Part shown: positions 1-12,233 of the stretch, piece after piece
Layout of the letters: the number at the start of each line of letters is the position of its first letter
Position numbering within the stretch: the stretch's first letter is position 1
Source: Azorinus chamasolen
Taxonomy: Eukaryota > Mollusca > Bivalvia > Cardiida > Solecurtidae
Length of the DNA stretch: 64,000 nucleotides
Assembly (NCBI GenBank): GCA_963576725.1
Contig: OY755240.1
Span: 34,700,163-34,764,162, forward strand
Direction of reading: 5' to 3'
Notes under the pieces: model-generated
Seen by the model: only the letters and a program-made list of their open reading frames with translations
What the model was told of the DNA's origin: nothing
Databases searched by the model: none
Position numbers and translations under genes: made by a program

Positions 1-1110
1 TGTTAGTGGGAGTGAGTGACATTGATAGTAACCTGTTTCTAGATGTTAGTGGGAGTGAGTGACATTGATAGTAACCTATTTCTCGATGTGAGTGGGAGTG
101 AGTGACATTGATAGTAACCTGTTTCTAGATGTTAGTGGGAGTGAGTGACATTGATAGTAACCTGTTTCTAGATGTTAGTGGGAGTGAGTGACATTGATAG
201 TAACCTATTTCTCGATGTTAGTGGGAGTGAGTGACATTGATAGTAACCTGTTTATAGATGTTAGTGGGAGTGAGTGACATTGATAGTAACCTGTTTCTAG
301 ATGTTAGTGGGAGTGAATGACATTGTTAGTAACCTGTTTCTCGATGTGAGTGGGAGAGAGCGAATGTGAAAGTAACTTATTTCTCGATGTGGGTGGGGAG
401 AGAGTAATCCATTTGGCTATGTCCATGGTGTGGGGGTGATTGTTATAGTAACTCATTTGTCCGTGTGAGTGGGGGAGGGTGACTTTGATAGTAGCCTATT
501 TCTCTTTGTGAGTGGGAGAGGATGGCTTTGATAGTAGCCCATTTCTCTTTGTGAGTGGGAGAAGGTGACTTTGATAGTAGCCCATTTCTCTTTGTGAGTG
601 GGAGAGGGTGACTTTGGTAGTAGCCTATTTCTCTTTGTGAGTGGGAGAGGATGACTTTGATAGTAGCCCATTTCTCTTTGTGAGTGGGAGAGAGTGACAT
701 TGATAGTAGCCCATTTCTCTTTGTGAGTGGGAGAGGTTGACTTTGATAGTAGCCCATTTCTCTTTGTGAGTGGGAGAGGATGACTTTGATAGTAGCCCAT
801 TTCTCTTTGTGAGTGGGAGAGGATGACTTTGATAGTAGCCCATTTCTCTTTGTGAGTGGAAGAGAGTGACATAGATAGTAGCCCATTTCTCTTTGTGAGT
901 GGGAGAGGTTGACTTTGATAGTAGCCCATTTCTCTTTGTGAGTGGGAGAGGTTGACTTTGATAGTAGCCCATTTCTCTATGTGAGTATGAGAGGATAACT
1001 GTTAGTAATATATTTCTCTATGTGAGTGAATGAGAGTGATCGTGATAGTAACCTACTTCTCGATGTGAGTGGGACAGAGTGATTGTGATAGTAACCCATT
1101 TCCAAAACAA
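1..1110. repeat. 43-bp minisatellite, two subfamilies
   Basis: Unit of 43 bp recurs from the first base, so the array probably continues upstream. Copies in 1-345 carry GTGACATTGATAGTAACC. Copies in about 445-990 carry GACTTTGATAGTAGCCC and are very uniform. A degraded transition lies between them and a frayed edge runs to about 1110. Open frames on the minus strand across the block (SHSQREMGYYQS-type repeats) follow the period and are not treated as genes. Confidence 0.95.
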
Positions 1111-1179
1111 AACTCGATGTGAGTATTAAAGAGTAGGGTAACAATTCTATCACTTGAAAAGTCGTGATGTGTATTTAAA

Positions 1180-1865
1180 ATCTACACAGATCATGGGTGT
1201 TACATTTACAATACAGTCATATGTGTATGTGTGATCTACACAGATCATAAACGTTACATTTACAGTACAGTCATATGTAGGATCTACACAGTTCATAAGC
1301 GTTACATTTACAATACAGTCATATGTAGGATCTACACAGAGCATAAGCGTTACATTTACAATACAATCATATGTAGGATCCACACAGAGCACAAGCGTTA
1401 CATTTACAGTACAGTCATATGTGTATGTAGGATCTACACAGATCATAAGCGTTACATTTACAGTACAGTCATATGTAGGATCTACACAGATCATAGGCGT
1501 TACATTTACAGTACAATCGTATGTAGGATCCACACATATTATAAGCGTTACATTTACAGTACAGTCATATGTGTTGATAGGATCTACACAGATCATAGGC
1601 GTTACATTTACAGTACAATCGTATGTAGGATCTACACATATTATAAGCGTTACATTTACAGTACAGTCATATGTAGGATCTACACAGATCATAGGCGTTA
1701 CATTTACAGTACAATCGTATGTAGGATCTACACAGATCATAGGCGTTACATTTACAGTACAGTCTTATGTAGTATCTACGCAGATCATAGGCATTGCATT
1801 TACAGTACATTTATATGTGTATGTAGGAGCTACACATATCACAGGCGTTACACGGTGTAGTGTAC
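1180..1865. repeat. 48-bp minisatellite
   Basis: Unit like GTAGGATCTACACAGATCAT followed by AAGCGTTACATTTACAGTAC, 48 bp long, about 14 copies. Some copies have a 6-bp GTGTAT insertion. The period is a multiple of three, so both strands stay open for about 200 codons. I read that as an artefact. Confidence 0.95.
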
Positions 1866-1879
1866 ACTAATCGCTTAAA

Positions 1880-2460
1880 TACATACATAGGCACGATGTA
1901 ATGTACATTTCACCATTTCACAATTCATAACAGTATAGGTACGATGTAGTGTACACTGTTCGCTTAATAACAATGTAAGCACGATGAAGTGTACACTGTT
2001 CACTTCCGAACAATGTAGGCACGTTGTAGTGCACATTGTTCGCTTAATTACAATGTAAGCATGATGAAGTGTTGCTTCATAACAGTGTATGCACGACGTA
2101 GTGTACACTGTTCGCTTGATAACAGTGTATGTACGGTATAGTGTACACTACCCGCTTCATAACAGTGTAGGCGCTGAGTCGTGTACACTGCTCGTTTCCT
2201 AACGGTGCAGGCACTGAGTAGTGTACACTACCCGCTTCATAACAGTGTAGGCGCTGAGTAGTGTACATTGCTCGTTTCATAACAGTGTAGGCGCTGAGTC
2301 GTGTACACTGCTCGTTTCCTAACGGTGCAGGTACTGAGTAGTGTACACTACCCGCTTCATAACAGTGTAGGCGCTGAATAGTGTATACTGCTCGTTTGAT
2401 AACAGTGTAGACACTGCGTTGCATACACTGTTCGCCTCATAGCAATGTACACACCGTGTA
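1880..2460. repeat. 40-bp minisatellite
   Basis: Unit like AACAGTGTAGGCGCTGAGTA plus GTGTACACTGCTCGTTTCAT, 40 bp. Each copy contains the palindrome GTGTACAC or a near match. Copies at 2160-2400 are the most regular. It grades into the next array, with which it shares the 'GTGTACA(C/G)TG' core. Confidence 0.92.
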
Positions 2461-3421
2461 ATATACAGTGCCCTCCTCTACAGCAGTGTGGACCCGGTCT
2501 AGTGTACAGGGCTCTCTTCATAGCAATGTGGACCCGGGTCTAGTGTACAGGGCTCTCTTCATAACAATGTGGACACGGTCTAGTGTACAGTGCTATCTCT
2601 TTACAGCAATGTGGACACGGTCTAATGTACAATGCTATTTCTTTACAGCAATGTGGACACGGTCTAGTGTACAGTGCTATCTCTTTACAGCAATGTGGAC
2701 ACGGTCTAGTGTACAGGGCTCTCTTCATAACAATGTGGACCCAGTCTAGTGTACAGGGCTCTCTTCATAGCAATGTGGCCACGGTCTAGTGTACAGTGCT
2801 ATCTCTTTACAGCAATGTTGACACGGTCTAATGTACAATGCTATTTCTTTACAGCAATGTGGACACGGTCTAGTGTACAGTGCTCCCTTCATAACAATGT
2901 GGACCCGGTCTGGTGTACAGGGCTCTCTTCATAGCAATGTGGACACGGTCTAGTATACAGTGCTATCTCTTTACAGCAATGTGGACACGGTCTAGTGCAC
3001 AATGCTATCTCTTTACAGCAATGTGGACACGGTGTAATGTACAGTGCTCTCTCTACAGCAATGTGGACACGGTGTAATATACAGTGCTCTCTCTACAGCA
3101 ATGTGGACACGGTCTAGTGTACAATGCTCTCTCTACAGCAATGCGGACACGGTGTAATATACAGTGCTATCTCTTAACAGCAATGTGGACACGGTCTAGT
3201 GTACAGTGCTCTCTCTCTCTCTCTCTCTCTACATCAATGTGGACACGGTCTAATGTACAGTGCTCTCTCTACATCAATGTGGATACGGTGCAATATACAA
3301 AGCTCTCTTTACAGCAATGTGACCACGGTCTAGTGTACAGTGCTCATTCTACAGCAATGTAGACACGGTCTAGTGTATAGCGCTTTCTCTACAGCAATGT
3401 GGACAAGGTCTATTGTACAAT

Positions 3422-3458
<37 letters not shown>

Positions 3459-3630
3459 ACAGCAATGTGGACACGGTCTAGTGTACAATGCTCTCTTCAT
3501 AGCAATGTAGGCACGATCTAGTGTACAGTGCCCTCTCTCTACAGCAATGTAGGCACGATGCAGTGCATAGTACTCAGTTCATATCAGTGTAGACATGGTG
3601 TAATATACACTGCTCGCTTTATATTCCCAA
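2460..3630. repeat. 38-42 bp minisatellite related to the preceding array
   Basis: Unit AATGTGGACACGGTCTAGTG plus TACAGTGCTATCTCTTTACAGC, with 38-42 bp spacing. Length variation comes mostly from the CTCTCT(TT) segment. Two copies have expanded that segment into CT microsatellites at about 3208-3231 and 3424-3455. Shared GTGTACA core suggests common ancestry with 1880-2460. Confidence 0.93.
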
Positions 3631-4005
3631 CGCATGATATCTTACAGAATCTTAGAGAATTAGATTCGCCGAAATTACTCATTTGGACAGGTCTATTTGA
3701 TGAGATGGTCATGTGTGTTAAACATGTTTTGTGTGATAGGGGTCATAGAATAATGGATTCTGATCAGATGCAAAGTAACTGTCGTCTCCTCTTGATTCAA
3801 CCCTTTTTATCCTAGAACTGTGGTCAAATAGAATTAAAAGAAATATCTACTTTGAAAATGTAAGCAGACAACATTATACAAGTTTGCATGCGACAGTTGA
3901 CACAATGAAAAATGTGTAACCCCTGATAAGTAACGTTCACCTGAGAACAAAAGTAATTTGCTTAATTTTCTTTTTTTCAAGCTACGACCATGCTTTCAAA
4001 TAATT
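3631..4005. other. Unique AT-rich spacer, no gene seen
   Basis: Non-repetitive. The frame starting at 3528 that enters it begins inside the array and has no recognisable domain. The right end (about 4000-4016, TTTGGACCCAGATGC) resembles a P1 palindrome arm that runs directly into the next array. Confidence 0.6.
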
Positions 4006-4009
4006 TGGA

Positions 4010-4680
4010 CCCAGATGCGATACCCAATTACACTGCGTGATCCCTATCTACACGGTGTAATCTAGATGTGATCCCCCAACTACACTGCTTGATCCCTATC
4101 TACAAGATGTGATCCATGCCATCCCCATTACACGGCGTAATACCTATCGACACGATGTGATCCGTGTGATCCCCAACTACACTACGTGATCCCTATCTAC
4201 ACGATGTAACCTAGATGTGATCCCCAACTACACTGCATGATCCCTGTCTACACGATGCAATCTAGATGTGATCCCCAACTACACTGCGTGATCCCTATCT
4301 ATAAGGTGGGATCAGTGTCATCCACAAGTACACTGCGTGTGATCCAGATGTGACCCCAACCTAAACTGCGTGAAACCTATTTACACGATGTGATCCAGAT
4401 GTGATCCCTAACCACACTGTATGGTCCCTGTCTACACGGTGTGATCTAGTTGTGATCCCCAGTAACACTGCGTAGTCCCTATCTACACGGTGTGATCTAG
4501 TTGTGATCCTCAGTAACACTGCGTAGTCCCTATCTACACGGTGTGATCTAGATTGAATCCCCAACTACACTGCGTGGTCCCTATCTACACGGTAAGACCT
4601 AGATGTGATCCCAAGTACACTGTGTGATACCTATCTACATGGTGTGATCCGTGTGATCTCCAACTACACCGCGTCAAAAT
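4010..4680. repeat. ~51-bp minisatellite
   Basis: Unit GATCCCTATCTACACGGTGT plus GATCTAGATGTGATCCCCAA plus CTACACTGCGT, about 51 bp. Shortened copies give ~34-bp steps. About 13-15 diverged copies. Confidence 0.92.
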
Positions 4681-4684
4681 TAAT

Positions 4685-5210
4685 TACCTAGTTCGTCGGT
4701 GGTGTGGACTTAGCTCTGTAATGGATTTATACGCGAGATAACAACAGGGTATTGTGCTTTTAAACTGGTAGGCGGGCCGCAAATTTCACAACCATATTAC
4801 GTCTTTAACTATCATTTCTTTGCCATTATGCATTTGTTGTTAATAAATTACAGTCTGGGTATAAATGTCTCGCCTCATTATATGTCATCCGGTTATTCTT
4901 TAAGAACCTGTCAAATAAACTGCCAACTGCTTAGACTTGTTCTCCGTTATGTATTCTATTAAAAGTGTATCGTCTTTCTATATATTTAAACGTCTATATT
5001 ACCAGAGTGTCAAAGAGTTTGGATCCTGACGAGTAGCCAGTTTTGTGTTTAATCAGGATCCAAACTATTACAAAGGTTAGCACACATTCGCCCAGGTTTG
5101 AGTTGTGCATGAATGAATTGCAGGTATGCACTGATGTCTTTCAAATGACCTCGCCTGCTTACAACATTACAAACTTCTAGTGCATATAATGCACTATCGT
5201 TTCAACGTGC
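4685..5210. other. Unique spacer with one P1 palindrome
   Basis: No gene recognised. It contains the P1 element at 5014-5070, listed separately. Confidence 0.6.
5014..5070. mobile_element. P1 palindromic element, degraded
   Basis: Left arm AGAGTTTGGATCCTGAC and right arm TCAGGATCCAAACTATTA are inverted relative to each other around a short loop. Same arm sequence as the other P1 copies in this window. Confidence 0.75.
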
Positions 5211-5229
5211 ATTGTTTGTGATAGACAAT

Positions 5230-5930
5230 GAAACACATATCAAGGAAAAACAACCAAAAATCAGAAAAAGCAATCCCACATTAGAAAAAACATCCCCGCA
5301 TCAGAAAAAACAACCCCGCATGAGAACCCCCACCCCCAGATATAAACAGAAAAAGCGCATCAGAAAAAGAACACATCAGAAAATTCAAGCCCACATCATA
5401 AATACACATAAGAAAAGTTTCATTAGAAAAAAGTATAGAAAACTGAACAATAATCTCGTCTAAAAACGCATACAAAAACAACAACACATCAGAAAAGAAG
5501 ATTAAACAAATCAGAAAAAAAGATTAGAAAAAACGACTAATCCGATAAAAAACACACCAGAAAAAAATCAGAAAATCCACATCAGAAAAGGAGCCACCTA
5601 AATACAATAAAAATCAACCCTATATCAGAGAGAACAGATAAAACACATAAAAATATAATGTTCAATAAAAACAGTTAAAGATAAACGGAAACATCAGAAA
5701 AAGGCATCAGAAAAACCCAACATCAGAAAAAACACATAAGAAAAAACAACCCCGCATCAGAAAAAACCCATCCCAACATCAGAAAAACAACCCCACATCT
5801 GACAAAACAACACCACATAAAAAAATAAGATACATATCTGAAAAAAAAACCCAGATAAAACACATCAGAAAAAAACAAGTAAAACACATGAGGAAAAAAC
5901 GCATTCTCACATCAGATTTTTTTTACAAAA
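5230..5930. repeat. A-rich CATCAGAAAAAA minisatellite
   Basis: Irregular repeats of 'CACATCAGAAAAAACAACCC' with 14-21 bp spacing, strongly A/C-biased. The short lysine-rich frame at 5212-5463 is composed of this repeat and is not called. Confidence 0.85.
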
Positions 5931-5944
5931 ACATCAGACCGTTT

Positions 5945-6190
5945 CTGAACGTAGACCTAAATTAATGCGGAAATCAAGGAGCATATTATAAACCGAAAAG
6001 AATGGAAAACTCCAGACGTTTCCTGTAGATCAAAAGTAATGCACAACGTAAGGAGCTTCTTGTAGACCGACAGTAATGCAGAATGTAAAGAGCTTAATGT
6101 AGACCGAAAGTATTGTAGAACATTAGGACTTTAATACAGAACCGTGAATGTACAGAATGTGAACCGGAAGTAATGCAGAACGTTACCTGA
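5945..6190. repeat. ~38-bp diverged tandem repeat
   Basis: About six copies of GTAGACCGAAAGTAATGCAG plus AACGTAAGGAGCTT..., 34-40 bp apart. A related fragment (GATCAAAAGTAACGCAGGAG) appears alone near 24617. Confidence 0.8.
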
Positions 6191-6765
6191 ACTTTAGAGG
6201 TTTACATATTACCCGAGTTGTAGATGGTTTACATATTACCCGAGTTGTAGATGTTTTACATATTACCCGAGTTGTAGATGTTTTACATATTACCCGAGTT
6301 GTAGATGTTTTACATATTACCCGAAGTGTAGAAGTTTTACATATTACCCGAGTTGTAGATGTTTTACATATTACCCGAGTTGTAGAAGTTTTACATATTA
6401 CCCGAGTTGTAGATGTTTTACATATTACCCGAGTCGTAGATGTTTTACATATTGCCCGAGTTGTAGATGTTTTACATATTACCCGAGTTGTAGATGTTTT
6501 ACATGAATTATTACCTGAACTTTAGAGGACAGGTTTACATTTTACCTGAGTTGTAGATGTAGATGTTTTACATATTTCCCGAGTTGTAGATGTTTTATAT
6601 ATTACCCGAGTTGTAGATGTTTTACATATTACCCGAGTTGTAGAAGTTTTACATATTACCCGAGTTGTAGATATTTTACATATTACCGAGTTGTAGAAGT
6701 TTTACATATTGTCCGAGTTGCAGATGTTTTACATATTACTCTAGTTGTAGAGAGTTTTACCATAT
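6183..6765. repeat. 27-bp minisatellite in two blocks
   Basis: Unit GTTTTACATATTACCCGAGT plus TGTAGAT (27 bp), about 20 copies. The leader TTACCTGAACTTTAGAGG precedes the array at 6183 and recurs inside it at 6511. The array therefore appears to consist of two blocks, each with its own head. Confidence 0.93.
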
Positions 6766-6769
6766 TAGC

Positions 6770-7586
6770 TGTCGTCACATATGCTAAGTTTTGTAAAAAA
6801 GAATACTTTCTTGGTTGTCAACGTATTTACTGCTGTGCGATAAGAAGTGTCCCAAGGAGATGTGATTAAAATCAGAGTCAATCAAAGTACATCCTACAAC
6901 AGAGGCTCTCTGTAGCAAACAGTTCATGGAAAATATCACTGTCTTAGAGGATGGCTGCTTCATGTAGACGAACATTACGAAAAGAGCTCCTACAGGAAAT
7001 GTCTGTATAACTTCTATATTGCATTAAGTTACCACCTGTGATATGAATATACAACTGAACGTGTGCTGAGTGGTTGTGGTGAAGATGTTTAACTGTATTT
7101 GATGGCCATGCCTACCCATTTGACACCTCTGTGAAAAGCAATAACATCTCAAAATAGAAACACTAGACTCATAAAATAATTTTTATCGAGCTCATAAAAT
7201 GTCATTTAAACATCAGGTCCCTAAAATATTTTCAATTAGAGGCATTCCGTCCTTTTCATCAGGCTCCTTGACCTATTGACCTTTTACAATCATCCCGACG
7301 TCTGTCTTGTAAGCATTGTCGTACGGTGTACTTTGGACCTTTAATAAAAAAAAAAGCGGTAACCGTCTCAAACAACAACACAGTCGGAATTATACGACCT
7401 TTACCGAACTATTTCGAAGCTACGAAATGAATAATCGTTTTAAAATAAACAAAGAGGCTATGTGTTGAATGTCTCCTCCTGCATGCCCTAACCCAGGTTT
7501 TACAGTACAACACTAAACAAATAAACAAGAGAAGCCGCAGGGATTTCTATATTATAATTTGATCACAGGACTGGCGCCTATCTTAG
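6770..7586. other. Unique spacer, no gene seen
   Basis: No recognisable domain on either strand. The 63-codon minus frame at 6784-6975 has no family resemblance. Confidence 0.55.
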
Positions 7587-7756
7587 AAAGACCATGTGCT
7601 GAATGTATCGAGCTAAAGACCATGTGCTGAATGTATCGCGCTAAAGACCATGTGCTGAATGTATCGAGCTAAAGACCATGTGCTGAATGTATCGAGCTAA
7701 AGACCATGTGCTGAATGTATCGAGCTAAAGACCATGTGCTGAATGTATCGAGCTAA
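7587..7756. repeat. 28-bp minisatellite, six copies
   Basis: Unit AAAGACCATGTGCTGAATGT plus ATCGAGCT. Six nearly identical copies with only one substitution (ATCGCG in copy 2), implying a recent expansion. Confidence 0.96.
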
Positions 7757-8190
7757 ATGCCTTCACTCTTAGCTTGCCAAACACGATTCTATGAATTTGA
7801 CAAATACATTTTAAATGATTTGACGCAAAAGAAATCAGCGTCGTCGACTTCCAGTCTGTTCGATATTCTGTCTTTATTTATTTAAAATCCAATGTATAAC
7901 GAATTTTCAAAGGCCCTTTGGCAGGCTATTATTTCTATCAGATGATTTTTATGCATCTAAAGATTTATTAATGCAGAATTTGCAACAAAACGCGTGATGT
8001 TTTATTTCTAATCACAACCTGGTGAATAAACACTGCCCTTTAAAAAGAAGTTTATTGCGTGCATGTGCAATATTTTTTCTACGAAAGCAGTGCAGAAAAT
8101 CTAATAAGACCATGTTGCATTGTCCTGCATTAGTTTTCCGTCATTTTTAATACAAAACCCCCCAGAGAAAGCTATTTTGGGGAGACACCG
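7757..8190. other. Unique spacer, no gene seen
   Basis: AT-rich, no repeat or domain recognised. Confidence 0.55.
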
Positions 8191-8424
8191 ATGGGAGGTG
8201 TTTCTGCATGTGTAGCTGTAGAATGTGTTGTTGCAGAATGTGATGTTGTAGAAGGTGTTGCTGTAGAAGGCATTGCTATAAAAGGTGTTCCTATAGAAGG
8301 AGCTGTCGTAGAAGGCGTTTCTGTAGAACGTGTTGCTACAGACGATGTTCATGTCGAAGATCCTCCTGTTGAATGTGTTGTTATAGAAGGTGTTGCTGTT
8401 GAAGGTGTTATTATAGGTGTTGTT
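8190..8424. repeat. GTAGAAGGTGTT array, left segment
   Basis: 18-21 bp steps of 'GTAGAAGGTGTTGCT'. Left part of the array that resumes after the inserted element at 8425-8614. Confidence 0.9.
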
Positions 8425-8614
8425 GATCCTTCGAGATCATGAATTTCAGTACTTCTTGTTCTGAAAATTGAATACCGCTTAAGCCGGTGCTAGGGGGCCT
8501 GAGCAGTGTTGCACTTTCAATTACTGTTCATGAACAGACTCAATAAAACTGAGTCTGCAATTTTCTCTTTTTGTGTTGCAATTTTTGCTCTCGAGGATCA
8601 CCTCCCTTTAGAAT
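8425..8614 (+). mobile_element. 190-bp dispersed element, copy 1, inserted in array
   Basis: About 95 percent identical by eye to the minus-strand sequence at 36038-36230. Contains the stem CAGACTC...GAGTCTG enclosing AATAAAAC, an overlapping 14-bp palindrome CTGTTCATGAACAG, and a block with TACCGCTTAAGCCGGTGC. It is flanked by TTGTT on both sides (8420-8424 and 8615-8619). Removing it restores the array consensus GGTGTTGTTATAGAAGG, so it looks like a true insertion with a 5-bp target duplication. No coding capacity. Family unknown to me; SINE-like or MITE-like are both possible. Confidence 0.8.
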
Positions 8615-8619
8615 TTGTT

Positions 8620-11430
8620 ATAGAAGGTTGTGATTGTAGGTGATCTTAAAGGAAGTGTCATTGTAAGTGTTGTTAAAGAAGGTGTTGTTATAGATGGTAT
8701 CATTGTAGGTGTTGTTATAAAATATGTAATTTTAGGTGTTGTTATAGAACGTGTTATTGTAGGTGTTGTTAAAGAAAGTGTCATTTTAAGAGTTGTTTAA
8801 GAAAGTGTTGTTAAAGAATTTGTCTTTGTAGGTGTTGTTATTGAATATGTTATTGTAGGTGTTGTGAAAGAAGGTGACGTTTTACGTAGAATGTGTTATT
8901 GTAGCTGTTGTTATAGAATGTGTTATTGTAGCTGTTGTTATAGAATGCGTTATTGTAGGTGTTGTTATAGAATGCGTTATTGTAGGTGTTGTTATAGAAT
9001 GCGTTATTGTATCTGTTGTTATAGAATGCGTTATTGTAGGCGTTGTTATAGAAGGTGTTATTGTAGGTGTTGTTATAGAATGCGTTATTGTAGGTGTTGT
9101 TATAGAATGCGTTATTTTAGGTGTTGTTATAGAATGTGTTATTAGAGGTGTTGTTATAGAAGGTGTTATTGTATCTGTTGTTATAGAATACGTTATTGTA
9201 TTTGTTGTTATAGAAGGTGTTATTGTAGGTGTTGTTATAGAAGGTGTTATTGTAGGTGTTGTTATAGAAGGTGTTATTGTATCTGTTGTTATAGAAGGTG
9301 TAATTGTATCTGTTGTTATAGAAGGTGTAATTGCAGGTGTTGTTATAGAAGGTGTTATTGTAGGTGTTGTTATAGAAGGTGTTATTGTATCTGTTGTTAT
9401 AGAAGGTGTAATTGTATCTGTTGTTATAGAAGGTGTTATTGTAGGTGTTGTTATAGAAGGTGTTATTGTAGGTGTTGTAGATGAAGGTGCTTCTGTAGAA
9501 GATGTTGCTTCTGTAGAAGGTGCTGCTATAGAATATGCTACGGAAGAAAGTGTTGTTATAGACGATGTTGCTCTAGAAGGTAGATTTGATATAAAACGTG
9601 TTGCTACTATAGAAGGTGTTGCTATAGAAGATGTTGCTGTCGATGGTGTTTTGTAGAAGGTGTTGGTTATAATATGTTGCTGTAGAAAGTGCAACAGGTA
9701 TAGAAAGTTTTGTTGTAAAATGTGTTGTTTTAGGAGGTGTTGATTCTTTAGAAAGTGTTGTTGTTAAAGGTGTTATTCATTCAAAAGGGGTTGTTGTAGA
9801 AGCTTTTGATGTAGAATGCGTTGTTTTAGAAAGAGTTTTTGTAGGTTGTGTTTTTTATTTTTAGAAAGTGTTGTTAATGAAGGTATTGTTGTAGAAAGTG
9901 TTGCTGTAAAAAGGGTTACTAGAGGTGTTGTTGTAGAAAGTGTTTGCTAAATAAAGTGTTGCTGAAGAAGGTGTTGCTGGAGAAGGCGTTCTTGTATAAG
10001 GTGTTCTTGTAGAATGTGTTGTTGCAGAAGGTGGTGCTGCTGTAGAAAGTGTTGCTGTAAAAAGGGTTTGTTGTTGAAGATGCTATTGTAGAGGGTGTTT
10101 GTATTGAAGATGTTAGTGTAGAAGGTGCTGTTGCTTTAGAAGATGCTGTTATAGAAGGTGTTGATGCAGACTGTGTTATTGTAGAATGTGTTTTGTAGCG
10201 GGTGTTGCTGCAGATTGCAGTAGGTGGCGTTGTTGCTGTAGAATGTCATGTTCTAGAAGGTGTTGCTGGAAAATGTATTGTATTAAAAGGTGATGCTATA
10301 GAAGATGTTGCTATAGAGGGTGTTGCTATATAAAGTATATCCTGTAGAACGGAATTTTGCTATAGAAAGTATGATTTTGTTGTAGAAGGTGTTGCTATAT
10401 AAAGTGTTGTTGCTGTAGATAGTGTTGCTCTAGATTGTGTAAATGTATAAGTTCTTCTTGTATAAGGTGTTGCTGTATCTGTTGTTGTAGAATGTGTTAT
10501 TGCTGACGTTGCTGATGATTTTTCTGTAGAAAGTGGTGCTCTAGAAAGTGTTGTTGCAGAAGGTGTTGTTGTAGAAGATTTGCTGTAGAAGGTGCTGTTA
10601 TAGAGAATCCGTTGTTATAGAAGATTGTGCTGTTGAAGGTGTTGCAGTAGCAATTTCTGCTGTAGAAGGTATTGATGTAGAAGGTGTTGCTTATGAAGGT
10701 GTTATTGTAGAAGTGTTTCTGTAGAATGTGTTGTAGATATTGTTGATGTAGAATGTGTTGTAGATATTGTTGATGTAGAATGTGTTGTTGTTGTATCTAG
10801 TTTCCTTGAAAAATGCATTGTTTATGATGTCGTTGAAGAAGTTGATGTTTTAGGAGGTATTGCTGTAGAAAGGGTTGTTGTAGGTGTTTTTGAAAACAAA
10901 AGTCGTTGTAAAAGATGGTGCCGTGAATGGTGTTATTGTTGTAGAAGGTGTTATTGTAGAAGGTGTTGTTACTCGTTGAAGGACGCGCTGTATATGGTGC
11001 CGTTGAAGAAAGTGTTGTTGTAGAAGGTGTTATTGTTGTAGAAGGTGTTGTTACTCGTTGAAGGACGCGCTGTATATGGTGCCGTTGAAGAAGGTGTTGT
11101 TGTAGAAGGTGTTATTGTAGAAGGTGTTGTTGTAGAATTGTTTTTAAAAATATGTTGCTGTAGAATATGTTGCCGTAGAAGGTGTTATTGTAGAAGGCGT
11201 TGTTGTAGGGAGGTGTTGTTTTAGAAGTTGTTGCTGTATAAGATATTTATGTATAAGTTGTTGTTGCTATAGAAGTGTTGTAACTGTATAACGTATGGTC
11301 GTAGAAGCTGCTGTTGCTGAAGTTGTTGTTACTGGGCTGTATAAGGTGTGTCTGTTGAAAGTGTTAATGTTTAAGGTGCTGTTATAGAATGTGTTGTTGC
11401 TGTAGAAGACGATCACATTTTCAATTAGAT
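8620..11430. repeat. 27/18/9-bp GTTATAGAAGGTGTTATTGTAG array
   Basis: At 8880-9480 the unit is 27 bp (GAAGGTGTTATTGTAGGTGT plus TGTTATA). From 9480 to 11430 it decays into 15-18 bp steps of GTAGAAGGTGTTGTT. The 27-bp period keeps frames open on both strands (260 codons plus, 270 codons minus), giving VIVGVVIEG-type and TPSITTDTI-type repeats. I see no start context, no domain and no reason to choose a strand. Confidence 0.95.
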
Positions 11431-11431
11431 T

Positions 11432-11490
11432 TTGATCTAGATTAGACACTGAGTAACTCGGCGTCTCGTCAAGATCAGGTTTATTTGACA
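11432..11490. mobile_element. P1 palindromic element fragment
   Basis: TTGATCTAGATTAGACAC then GAGTAACTCGGCGTCTCGTC then AAGATCAGGTTT: P1 arms with the GAGTAACTCGGCGTCTC centre. Sits exactly where the long array ends. Confidence 0.7.
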
Positions 11491-11604
11491 ATGGATGCAT
11501 TTTTAGCAGAAATGGAGGGGGAAATTAAAGTTCATATATTTAGCAGATATTATGTTTTGCAGACTAAACACTTAGCATGTAAAGACAATATATACATTAG
11601 AATC

Positions 11605-12190
11605 ACATCCATAAGATAGGATACAGACAGTATACGTATACCACTTGTACAATAAGACAATAAATATGTACATTAGGACCACAGAGATAAGATACAGCGA
11701 GTATATATATCATTTGTACAATAAGACAACAAATGTGTACATTAGGACCACAGAGATAAGATACAAACAGTATATATATATACCGCTTGTACATTATGTA
11801 CATTAAGACCACTGAGATAAGATACAGTCAGGATATATACCATTTGTACAATATGTACTGTAGGACCACATAGATAAGATACAGTCAGGTTATATACCAT
11901 TTGTACAATATGTACTGTAGGACCACATAGATAGGATACAGTCAGGATATATACCATTTGTACAATATGTACTGTAGGACCACATAGATATGATACAGTC
12001 AGGATATATACCATTTGTACACTATGTACTGTAGGACCACATAGATAAGATACAGTCAGGATATATACTATTTGTACACTATGTACTGTAGGACCACATA
12101 GATATGATACAGTCAGGATATATACCATTTGTACAATATGTACTGTAGGACCACATAGATAAGATACAGATAGTATATTATATACCACTT
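11605..12190. repeat. 57-bp minisatellite
   Basis: Unit TATATACCATTTGTACAATA plus TGTACTGTAGGACCACATAG plus ATAAGATACAGTCAGGA (57 bp), about six regular copies. Three longer (63-70 bp) copies lie on the left. The minus-strand frame across it (148 codons, YLCGPTVHIVQMVYILTVS-type) is a period-of-three effect. Confidence 0.93.
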
Positions 12191-12233
12191 ATACAACATA
12201 GTCTATGCCACAATATCCCCTTCTTTCATCACT

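Noticed and set aside
8874..9694. Long open frames of 260 (plus) and 270 (minus) codons
   Set aside because: Both strands are open over the same 27-bp array. The proteins are nine-residue echoes of the repeat with no domain or plausible gene context.
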